From an uncultured Verrucomicrobiota bacterium (lineage in GTDB: Bacteria; Verrucomicrobiota; Verrucomicrobiia; Opitutales; Opitutaceae), in assembly GCA_903919625.1 (NCBI GenBank), contig CAIXIZ010000223.1, positions 1 through 14,487 on the forward strand: a stretch of 14,487 nt of DNA, given 5' to 3'. Shown here one piece after another: positions 1 to 5,861 of this stretch. The notes beneath the pieces are model-generated. The model saw only the letters and a list, made by a program, of their open reading frames with translations. It made no database searches and was not told the origin of the DNA. A program made the translations under genes and the position numbers. The first letter of the stretch is position 1, and each line of letters starts with the position of its first letter.

Positions 1-825
1 GCGCTGTGTGTGCTGTACGTGGCGATGACCCGGGCGAAACGCGCGATGTACCTCATCACCGAGCCGCGCCAGGAAACTGCCCGGTCGAACAATTATCCCC
101 GTCTGCTCCGGGAGACGCTCGGCGAAACCTGGAGCGAAGGCGAGGCCCAGTGGTACGAGGCGCGGCCGCGCCACCCGGGAACGGCGGGCGCCAACCAGGG
201 AACGGGGCCGGGGAACGAGGAAACCGCCCCGATCGGGCTGGAACCGCTGGCGGGTGCATCCGGGGCGCCACGGCTGGAGGCACGGCGGCCTTCGGATGGA
301 ACACGGGGCGCGGTGGATGGCGCGGGCTTGTTCTCGCTGACGGCCGTGGATGGCGCGGCGTTAGGCGCAGCGGTGCACGGCCTGCTGGCCGAAGTCGAAT
401 GGGGCGGGGAAGGGGACGCGGCGCGGTGGGCCGCGGCATGGCGGAAGCAGGGGGCTGATCAGGAAGCGGTGGAACTGGCGTTGAAATGCCTGCGCGCCCC
501 GGGACTGGCGGAGGTGTGGTTGCGACCGGATGCGAATGCGGAAGTGTGGCGCGAGAAGAGCTTCGAGGCGGTGCTCGACGGCGTCTGGGTGTCCGGGGTG
601 TTCGACCGCGTGGTGATCCAGCGCGAAGGCAGCGGCGCCGTGCGCCGTGCGACCGTGTATGATTTCAAGACGGAGGCCCGGCCGGAGGCCGCACGCCACG
701 CGGGGCAGATGCGACTTTATCGGCGTGCGGCCGCGCGGTTGCTGGGCGTGCCGGAGACGGCCGTGTGCACGGAGCTAGTGTTTTCGACCACCCAGGCACG
801 GGTGGCGGATCAGGCCGGAGCCTGA
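1..825 (+). CDS. addA: AddA/UvrD-type ATP-dependent helicase-nuclease, C-terminal part (partial, 5' end outside window)
   Basis: This frame is open from base 1, so the gene begins upstream; 274 codons are visible before TGA at 823-825. The first residues read LYVAMTRAKRAMYLI, matching motif VI of UvrD/Rep superfamily 1 helicases (the V-A-x-T-R-A-K arginine finger). A variable linker of about 100 residues follows, then a PD-(D/E)XK nuclease domain of the RecB/AddA type: GAAVHGLL (the GxxxH motif), SGVFDRV (motif II Asp), VYDFKTE (the D-x-K catalytic motif, about nt 655-675) and QMRLYRRA (the QxxxY motif). The family processes double-strand breaks for recombinational repair, usually in the cytoplasm with AddB. 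All nuclease motifs are present, so the domain looks active. AddA is preferred over RecB because the nuclease follows motif VI by only a short linker, but the upstream sequence needed to decide is missing. No addB is visible, and the next gene lies 154 bases away. Confidence 0.85.
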   Translation, partial: ALCVLYVAMTRAKRAMYLITEPRQETARSNNYPRLLRETLGETWSEGEAQWYEARPRHPGTAGANQGTGPGNEETAPIGLEPLAGASGAPRLEARRPSDGTRGAVDGAGLFSLTAVDGAALGAAVHGLLAEVEWGGEGDAARWAAAWRKQGADQEAVELALKCLRAPGLAEVWLRPDANAEVWREKSFEAVLDGVWVSGVFDRVVIQREGSGAVRRATVYDFKTEARPEAARHAGQMRLYRRAAARLLGVPETAVCTELVFSTTQARVADQAGA

Positions 826-840
826 CCGGGGAATATCCGG

Positions 841-855
841 CCCCGGCGCCCGGGG
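841..855 (+). terminator. GC hairpin after the addA-like stop, no T-tract
   Basis: A perfect 6-bp stem, CCCCGG with CCGGGG, closes a CGC loop 15 bases after the stop codon. No run of T follows (the next bases are aaacc), so it is not a classical intrinsic terminator. It could still end or stabilise the upstream transcript. The rest of the 826-979 gap is GC-rich, with a second imperfect fold around 860-896 (ccgcc...ggcgg, attcc...ggaat). I see no convincing promoter. Confidence 0.3.
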
Positions 856-979
856 AAACCGCCTCCCATTCCGAGGGGGGAGGAATCCGGCGGATGGGGG
901 CGGCCCTAAAATTCGGGCTGGACAGGGGGGCGGGTGGTTTGCACGGTGCCAGCTTAACCAACACCAAACTCGTCAACCC

Positions 980-1081
980 ATGGGCAACCTCAAAAAGAAG
1001 CGGCGTCTGCAAATGAACAAGCATAAGCGCCGCAAGCGTCTCAAAGCCAACCGGCACAAGAAGCGCACGTGGCAGAAGTGA
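980..1081 (+). CDS. 33-aa highly basic peptide, bS22-like (AURKAIP1/COX24 domain) ribosomal protein
   Basis: ATG at 980 opens a 33-codon frame ending in TGA at 1079-1081. It starts MGNLKKKRRLQMNKHKRRKR and ends with RHKKRTWQK; well over half the residues are Lys, Arg or His and there are no acidic residues. The length, the opening MG-x-(L/V)-x-KKRR and the following M-x-K-x-K-x-R-K pattern match the family of about 33-residue AURKAIP1/COX24-domain proteins. Those are known as bS22 on mycobacterial small ribosomal subunits and as mS38 in mitochondria. The expected role is a small-subunit rRNA-binding peptide in the cytoplasm. The gene stands alone, 154 bases after the addA-like gene and 172 bases before pilM, with no strong Shine-Dalgarno sequence (cgtcaaccc before ATG). 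It is easily missed by automatic callers because of its size. Assignment rests on pattern resemblance, not on a search. Confidence 0.8.
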   Translation: MGNLKKKRRLQMNKHKRRKRLKANRHKKRTWQK

Positions 1082-1083
1082 GC

Positions 1084-1101
1084 GCGCCCCTTGCGGGGCG
1101 C
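1084..1101 (+). terminator. Hairpin directly after the bS22-like gene
   Basis: A perfect 7-bp stem, GCGCCCC with GGGGCGC, surrounds the loop TTGC, beginning 3 bases after the stop codon. The bases after it (tgactgatcg) are not T-rich. The position right behind a tiny gene supports a role in 3'-end formation or mRNA stability, but the missing U-tract keeps confidence moderate. Confidence 0.45.
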
Positions 1102-1253
1102 TGACTGATCGCGGTTTGCGCCGGGCGGCCAGGGCGGAAATGATGGGAATAGGCTTGTCTCCCGGGCAGGCGGCTGGGAGCATGGCGCCTTGGATTTGCA
1201 TTTGCCCAGTTTCCGCTGTTTTTCCATCCGGCCGGCGGCCTGCTGACGCGTGT

Positions 1254-2300
1254 ATGTTTCTTTCTCCGAAAACCAAAAATTTCTTCGTCGATGCCAACAG
1301 CCATACAATGCTGCTGGCCCGTACTTCGGCGGCGGTCCCACCGTTGGTGATCGAGGAGATCCGGGAGTGTGAAACGGACAACCCGGGGGCGCTGGCGGAC
1401 ACGTTGAAACTGATCCAGCCCAAAAAAATCGGCAGTTATGTGCAGGCGGTGTGCGGGGTTTATCCGCCGCGCCGGCTCGTGCGGCGGGTCACGATAGAGC
1501 CCAAGCGCGCGAAGGAGGCGGGCTACCTCGATGAGGTCGCGGCGCAACAACTGAGGATCGAGCCGGCGCAACACACCCTGGCCCTGCTGCAAACCCAGGA
1601 TGGCACCGAGTATGACACCCTGGTCTCGACGCAAAAGGAAGTCATCATCTGCGGCCTGCCGAACGAGGACGTCAACAACCTGCAGGACAACCTGCTCGCC
1701 GGCGGGCTCTTTCCCGACCGGCTGGAACTGGGCACGCTGGCCACGTTGGGGGCGTTGACCGACTACCTGAATTTTTCCAAGAACAAGACGCCCACCTTGG
1801 TGCTGGAGATCGGGACGGACAGCACCCAGTCCTTCATCGTTTCCGCCGGAGGCCTGGAGGCCGCGCGGGCGATCTCGCAAGGGCTGGACGGGATGATTCC
1901 GGTGGTGCAGAAGGAGCTCAACCTCAAGGACGAGGAATCGGCCCGGAAGCTGTTTTTTGCCAATGCCTTCGATTTCACCGGCCTTGGGCCGCTGCTCATC
2001 AAGCGCCTGTTGAAGGAACTGCAGTCCTCCATCGGTTTCTACGAAGTGCAGACCGGCCAGTCCATCGGGCAGGTCATCTGCCCGTTGCTGCCGCCGAAGC
2101 TTGGCTGGCTGGAGCGGGTGGTGGCGGCGCAGCTGGCCGTGCCCGTGCTGACGCTCGAGCTGCCGGCCTGGCTGCAATCCCGGCAGATCACCTTTGCCGA
2201 GTCCGTGCCGGCGGACGCGCAGGATGCGCGTCACCTGGCGCTCTTCGGGCTGATGGCCCAATATCCCCGCCATGTCGCTGCTCCAGAAAAAGCCCGCTGA
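1254..2300 (+). CDS. pilM: PilM-like actin-fold protein of a type IV pilus/T2SS-type alignment complex
   Basis: 348 residues, close to the usual PilM length of about 350. PilM is a cytoplasmic actin-like protein that binds the N-terminus of PilN and links the alignment complex to the cytoplasmic motor. Supporting sequence: TLVLEIGTDSTQSFIV at about 181-196 (a phosphate-2-like strand-turn), then ISQGLDGM, and near the end SSIGFYEVQTGQSIGQVI (about 258-274), which matches the PilM S-x-x-Y-Y-E-x-Q pattern, followed by a second actin-like lobe. The N-terminal phosphate-1 loop appears degenerate (NFFVDANSHTMLLA at 9-22, without the usual G-x-S-S-x-K), so ATP binding is uncertain; a GspL-like non-hydrolysing scaffold is possible. 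ATG at 1254 is chosen because an in-frame extension back to 1116 adds 46 residues with no family resemblance and unusual composition. The 3' end overlaps the next gene by 29 bases, indicating an operon. No clear promoter is seen in 1102-1253. Confidence 0.75.
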   Translation: MFLSPKTKNFFVDANSHTMLLARTSAAVPPLVIEEIRECETDNPGALADTLKLIQPKKIGSYVQAVCGVYPPRRLVRRVTIEPKRAKEAGYLDEVAAQQLRIEPAQHTLALLQTQDGTEYDTLVSTQKEVIICGLPNEDVNNLQDNLLAGGLFPDRLELGTLATLGALTDYLNFSKNKTPTLVLEIGTDSTQSFIVSAGGLEAARAISQGLDGMIPVVQKELNLKDEESARKLFFANAFDFTGLGPLLIKRLLKELQSSIGFYEVQTGQSIGQVICPLLPPKLGWLERVVAAQLAVPVLTLELPAWLQSRQITFAESVPADAQDARHLALFGLMAQYPRHVAAPEKAR

Positions 2301-2937
2301 CAAAAAGCCGGTGCTGACCCCGGCCTGGCATCCCAACTTCCGGAACCTCGAGCGGCTGCCCGACACGAAGACGGTCCGCACGTCTTTTTTCATCAACGTG
2401 GGCGCGGGTTTTGTCACGCTGCTGCTGCTGCTCCTGACGCTCTCCCGCGAGATCACCATGCGCGGCTATATCACGGAAACGGCCCGCCTGCAGGCCGACA
2501 TCGACCGGGACGAGCCCAAGAGCAAGGCGCAGGTGGAGCTGTACAAAAAATACCAGGAGGAGGAGAAGAAGCTGCTGGAGCTGCGGGATTTCACGGCCAC
2601 CAAATTTGTGTTCTCCGACTTTCTGCTGCATCTCGGGTCCACGCTGCCGCCGAAGTTTGCGATCAGCCTGGTGGACTATCATGCGGCCACCGGGATTGCC
2701 CCGGGCAACATCGCCCTGCGGGGGATCGTGCGGGCCGCCCTGAATGACGCGGCCGGGTATCTCGACGACTACATCAGCCAGTTGCGGACGGATCCGGAGT
2801 TCGCCCCGCAGTTTGAGTCCGTGGATTCGCCCACCTCGCCGTCCCGCGATCCGAACGGCTGGGTCACGTTTGAGCTTTCCCTCAAGCTTAAGGACACCGC
2901 GCCGAAACCGGCCAAGGAAAAGGAGGCGCCCAAATGA
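2272..2937 (+). CDS. pilN: PilN-like bitopic inner-membrane protein
   Basis: 221 residues. A cytoplasmic N-terminus of about 38 residues is followed by one transmembrane helix at about 39-57 (INVGAGFVTLLLLLLTL), a charged helical/coiled-coil stretch at about 65-105 and a periplasmic domain at about 110-210. The periplasmic part has the PilN-style sequence FLLHLGSTLPPKFAISLVDY, then NIALRGIVRAALNDAAGYLDD and SQLRTDPEFAPQFESVDS, as in the ferredoxin-like fold of PilN/GspL. PilN pairs with PilO in the inner membrane and its N-terminal tail docks into PilM. The canonical INLLP docking motif is not obvious; LERLPDTK at about 26-33 may be its counterpart. A Lys/Pro/Glu-rich tail ends the protein. 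The start at 2272 lies inside the pilM-like gene; the next Met (residue 63) lies after the membrane helix, so the overlapping start is required. Confidence 0.72.
   Translation: MSLLQKKPADKKPVLTPAWHPNFRNLERLPDTKTVRTSFFINVGAGFVTLLLLLLTLSREITMRGYITETARLQADIDRDEPKSKAQVELYKKYQEEEKKLLELRDFTATKFVFSDFLLHLGSTLPPKFAISLVDYHAATGIAPGNIALRGIVRAALNDAAGYLDDYISQLRTDPEFAPQFESVDSPTSPSRDPNGWVTFELSLKLKDTAPKPAKEKEAPK
2921..2926 (+). promoter_or_regulatory. Shine-Dalgarno AGGAGG for the pilO-like gene
   Basis: AGGAGG lies 7 bases before the ATG at 2934, inside the 3' end of the pilN-like gene. It is the only strong consensus ribosome-binding site I see in the operon; the other overlapping starts lack one and probably depend on translational coupling. 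It supports the PilO start. Confidence 0.7.
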
Positions 2938-3557
2938 AAGCGCTGACGGGCAAGGATCTCATCCAGCTGTTCAAGAAGCAGCCCGTCGGCATCACGTGCG
3001 CGCTCGTGAGCCTGGTCCTGCTGGTGACTCTGTATTTCCGCTGGGATACCATGGACGAGCTGGAAAAGCAGCGGGATGAAAACAAGGCCAGGGCCGAGCT
3101 GCTGGCCAACAACCTGAACTACGCCCGTGCCGCCACGGGCATTCCCAGCCTGCAGGAGCAGTACACCGCGCTCGTCGCCGCCAACAAGGCCGTGGAGGAG
3201 CGGGCGGTGAAACCCACCAACAACATCCGGAACATCCAGTATTTTTCCAACCTGGAAGACCTGGCCGGGGTGAAGGATGCCGGTTCACCCAAGCAAAACG
3301 CCCTGGGCCTGCTCATCCCGGGGGCGCCCGGCAAGACCCCGCCCAGGACCGCCTACGGCGGACTGGGCTTCGCGGTCTATGTGCAGGGAGAATTCCGGGA
3401 ACTGGTCGACCTCTTGCGCCGGGTGGAGCGCGGGCCGCATTTCAGCCGCATCGCGGCGGCCTCCGTCGGGGGCGCCGCGCCCGAGGGCGAACAGGCGGGC
3501 AAGCTCACCCTCCAGCTCAGCGTGGAACTTTTTGCCCTGCGGCCGCCTGCGCCATGA
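2934..3557 (+). CDS. pilO: PilO-like bitopic inner-membrane protein
   Basis: 207 residues. A short cytoplasmic N-terminus is followed by one transmembrane helix at about 18-35 (VGITCALVSLVLLVTLYF), a long charged coiled coil at about 38-92 (DELEKQRDENKARAELLA onward) and a periplasmic domain at about 95-205. That domain contains GLGFAVYVQGEFRELVDLLR followed by RVERGPHFSRI, the pattern of the PilO/GspM ferredoxin-like domain in which a strand and the helix of G-x-F/Y-x-x-L-x-x-L-L precede 'gphF'. PilO forms heterodimers with PilN and contacts PilP, carrying the inner-membrane platform across the periplasm. It starts at the ATGA overlap with the pilN-like stop (2934-2937) and itself ends in an ATGA overlap with the next gene. 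Primary sequence of this family is poorly conserved, so topology, order and the C-terminal motif carry the call. Confidence 0.72.
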   Translation: MKALTGKDLIQLFKKQPVGITCALVSLVLLVTLYFRWDTMDELEKQRDENKARAELLANNLNYARAATGIPSLQEQYTALVAANKAVEERAVKPTNNIRNIQYFSNLEDLAGVKDAGSPKQNALGLLIPGAPGKTPPRTAYGGLGFAVYVQGEFRELVDLLRRVERGPHFSRIAAASVGGAAPEGEQAGKLTLQLSVELFALRPPAP

Positions 3558-4069
3558 AACTCCGTCCCGCCGTTTTCCCCCTGCTGTTCCTCGTGCTGGC
3601 GGCCGCCCTGGCGCCAGGCCTGCGCGCCGCCAAGTCGGACATCCCGCCGCCCCGGCGCCGCGCGGAGACGGTCGCACTGGCCCAAACCCTGCTTGCTGCG
3701 CGCGAGCCGGGCGCACTGCCGCCGGCCACCGCGCTGAAAAATCCCTTTAACCCGGCCAACTTCACCGAGACCGATCCGGGCGTCGCGGGGGCGGTGGATC
3801 CCGCCGGCGCGCCCCGCCTCCAGCCCGACCGCGAGCTGTTGGAGGCCATCGCCCAGCTGATCAACCCCAGCGGCACCATCGTCATCGGCGGCGAGCCGGT
3901 GCTGTTGTTCGGGGGCATGACCCGCCGCAAGGTCGGGGATGTAGTCCGCGGCACCTACGCCAAGGACGGCAAACTTTACGAGCTCACCATCACCGCCATT
4001 GAGGGCGGCACGTTCACCCTTCGCTATCACGACGAGACCTACACCCAGCCCATCAACAAACGAAAATGA
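3554..4069 (+). CDS. pilP: PilP/GspC-like periplasmic linker protein
   Basis: 171 residues. Residues 1-26 form a signal peptide (MKLRPAVFPLLFLVLAAALA with a cleavage region near RAA/K). It has no lipobox Cys; in fact I see no Cys at all, unlike classical PilP lipoproteins. A Pro-rich linker follows, with the motif LKNPFNPANF at about 61-70, comparable to the D/N-P-F segment that precedes the secretin-binding domain of PilP/GspC. The C-terminal beta domain (about 93-167) includes GTIVIGGEPVLLFGGMTRRK, VGDVVRG and YELTITAIEGGTFTLRY, typical of an HR/PilP-type small beta-barrel. The expected role is to join the PilN-PilO platform to the N0 domain of the secretin encoded next. ATGA overlaps exist at both ends (3554-3557 and 4066-4069). 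It may instead be closer to GspC; sequence alone does not decide. Confidence 0.65.
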   Translation: MKLRPAVFPLLFLVLAAALAPGLRAAKSDIPPPRRRAETVALAQTLLAAREPGALPPATALKNPFNPANFTETDPGVAGAVDPAGAPRLQPDRELLEAIAQLINPSGTIVIGGEPVLLFGGMTRRKVGDVVRGTYAKDGKLYELTITAIEGGTFTLRYHDETYTQPINKRK

Positions 4070-5817
4070 AAACGCGTCTCCTGCTTTCCGTCGCCCTGCT
4101 TGCCGCCGCCCGTCTTGGCGCGCAGACCGCGCCCGCTGCGGCGGCTGCCGCGCCCGCGCCAGCCCCGGCGGCGGTCACCCCGGTCGCCACCCCCGCCACC
4201 CCCGCTCCGGCCCCGGGCTTTGTGGTCACGCCTGACGTGGCCAAAGCCGGCATCACCAAATCGCAGGACACGGTCAGCACCATCGATTTTCCCGATGAGG
4301 ACATCCGCACGATCCTGCGCAATGTGGCCGATCTGTTTGAAATCAACGTCGTCATCCCCGACACGCTCCAGGGCAAGACCTCCATCAAGCTGCGCGACGT
4401 GACCTGGCGCGACATTTACAAGGTCGTCCTTTCGCCCGTCGGCTACACCTTTATTGAGGATGGGTCGATCATCAAGGTCGTCAGCCAGGAGGCGCTCGCC
4501 CAGGAGCCGCTCGCCAAGGAGGTGTTTGTGCTGAACTACGCCGATGCGACCACCCTGGTGGACACGATCAAGAAACTGCAGGACGCCAAGGATCCCTCGC
4601 CGATCGTCGACAAGCGCACCAATTCCATCGTGGTCAGCGCCCCGCCATCGGAGATGCGCCGCATCCGGGAGCTCATTGGGCAGCTCGACAAGGCCACCGA
4701 CCAGGTGATGATCGAGTCCAAGTTCATCGAGGTGGACAGCAATGACATCAAAAACATCGGGGTGAACTGGTCCTCCCTGAGCGGCTACGGCCTGTCGGCC
4801 GGCCCGGCCGGGATCAACTATAACAAGACGACCGGCGTCACCGGCAGCAACGGCAACAATAACAGCACCACCACGAACACCAACAACGGCACCACGAGCG
4901 GCAATACCACGGCCAACGGCAACAGCTCCTCCTCCACCTTCACCGCCGGCGTCGGTCCGCCCACCAACTCCCTCACCAACAACAACACCTCGAGCACGAC
5001 CGCCACCACCGCCGCCGCCCTCGGCAACACCGTCACCGCGGCCCTCACCAACCTCAACACCCTCGCGAACCCCATCGACAAGGCGGAGACCACCACCGCC
5101 GTCTTCTCCGCCGCCCAGTTCAATGTCGTGATCAGCGCGCTCCAGTCCCTCAACGGCACCAAGATCGTCTCCAACCCCACCATCGTCACGCTGAACAACC
5201 AGGAGGCCGTCATCAATGTGGGCGAAGAGGATCCGATTCCCGACTACCAGTTCAACGCGCAGACCGGCACCTACCAGGTGACCGGTTTCAAGTTCAAGCC
5301 CATCGGCGTCATCCTCACGGTCACCCCGCGGGTCAACGCCCGCGGCTTCATCCAGCTCACCCTCGCGCCCGAGGTCAGCCAGAAGACCGGCTCGATCAAT
5401 TTCAGCGGCACCGACATCCCCATCATCGGCACCAACAAGGCCACCACCAATGTCTCCCTGAAGGACGGCTATACGATGGGCATCGGCGGGCTCATGAGCA
5501 AAAACGCCAACAAAAGCACCACCAAGGTGCCGCTGCTCGGGGACATGCCGATCATCGGCTATCTTTTCAAGTCTTCGGGGAAGAATGAGACGATGAAGAA
5601 CCTCATCATCTTCATCACCGCCAAGACCATCAATCCCGATGGCGCGCCCATTGAGCAGATGTTCAACTCGGCGGACGTGCGCTCGATGGAAATCCAGCGG
5701 GAGGATCTTCCCGGCTTCCGCGACGGGACGGATCCGTTCAAGCCGCTCCCGGTCGTGCCGCCGGTCAAGCCGGCGCCTGCCGCCGTCAAACCGGCGCCCG
5801 CCGCCGCCAAGCCGTGA
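4066..5817 (+). CDS. Secretin (PilQ/GspD family outer-membrane channel)
   Basis: 583 residues. Signal peptide 1-19 (MKTRLLLSVALLAAARLGA) is followed by an Ala/Pro-rich linker to about 50. An N0/STN-like domain lies at about 68-140 (STIDFPDEDIRTILRNVADL, then FEINVVIPDTLQGKTSIKLR) and an N1/KH-like domain at about 152-210 (EVFVLNYADATTLVDTIKKL, NSIVVSAPPSEMRRI, ELIGQLD). The secretin core runs from about 215 to 520: KFIEVDSNDIKNIGVNW, TKIVSNPTIVTLNNQEAVIN, VGEEDPIP, then the signature VPLLGDMPIIGYLFKSS at 488-504 and LIIFITAKTI at 513-522. It should form a homo-oligomeric gated pore in the outer membrane. Only one N1-type repeat is visible, fewer than in classical GspD. A Ser/Thr/Asn-rich insert occupies about 250-335, and a Pro/Ala/Lys tail (KPAPAAVKPAPAAAKP) ends the protein. 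PilQ is favoured over GspD by the pilM-N-O-P context. Confidence 0.93.
   Translation: MKTRLLLSVALLAAARLGAQTAPAAAAAAPAPAPAAVTPVATPATPAPAPGFVVTPDVAKAGITKSQDTVSTIDFPDEDIRTILRNVADLFEINVVIPDTLQGKTSIKLRDVTWRDIYKVVLSPVGYTFIEDGSIIKVVSQEALAQEPLAKEVFVLNYADATTLVDTIKKLQDAKDPSPIVDKRTNSIVVSAPPSEMRRIRELIGQLDKATDQVMIESKFIEVDSNDIKNIGVNWSSLSGYGLSAGPAGINYNKTTGVTGSNGNNNSTTTNTNNGTTSGNTTANGNSSSSTFTAGVGPPTNSLTNNNTSSTTATTAAALGNTVTAALTNLNTLANPIDKAETTTAVFSAAQFNVVISALQSLNGTKIVSNPTIVTLNNQEAVINVGEEDPIPDYQFNAQTGTYQVTGFKFKPIGVILTVTPRVNARGFIQLTLAPEVSQKTGSINFSGTDIPIIGTNKATTNVSLKDGYTMGIGGLMSKNANKSTTKVPLLGDMPIIGYLFKSSGKNETMKNLIIFITAKTINPDGAPIEQMFNSADVRSMEIQREDLPGFRDGTDPFKPLPVVPPVKPAPAAVKPAPAAAKP
4810..5070 (+). repeat. Low-complexity Ser/Thr/Asn-rich insert inside the secretin gene
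   Basis: About 87 codons (residues 249-335) are dominated by AAC, ACC, GGC and AGC codons, giving Asn, Thr, Gly and Ser with almost no charged residues (for example SNGNNNSTTTNTNNGTTSG). The segment sits between GVNWSSLSG and the strand leading to FSAAQFNVVISALQSLNGTK, where secretins normally have a shorter loop. The reading frame is intact. It is probably a flexible extracellular or vestibule loop and a likely site of length variation. Confidence 0.7.
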
Positions 5818-5861
5818 TCCCCTGCCGTTCACGCCCATGTCCATTTCGTAACCGGCCGCCC

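Noticed and set aside
939..967. Possible promoter (TTGCAC as -35) for the bS22-like gene
   Set aside because: No acceptable -10 hexamer at the right distance (caccaa).
1116..1253. 46-residue N-terminal extension of the PilM-like protein from ATG 1116
   Set aside because: The extra residues (Cys- and Pro-containing, no family match) overlap what looks like intergenic DNA; ATG 1254 gives a normal PilM length.
1041..2459. 472-codon minus-strand open frame across the bS22-like and pilM-like genes
   Set aside because: It covers two supported plus-strand genes and has His/Gln/Arg-rich shadow composition.
4039..5844. 601-codon open frame on the minus strand opposite the secretin
   Set aside because: It is a compositional shadow: high-GC codon use on the plus strand leaves the antisense frame open. 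Its product is Gly/Asp/Arg/Val low-complexity with no domain, while the plus strand has clear secretin motifs.
5814..5861. GTG start overlapping the secretin stop for the giant protein
   Set aside because: It would add 16 residues with two Cys, two Arg-Pro runs and no hydrophobicity before the signal peptide; ATG 5862 gives a standard Sec signal.
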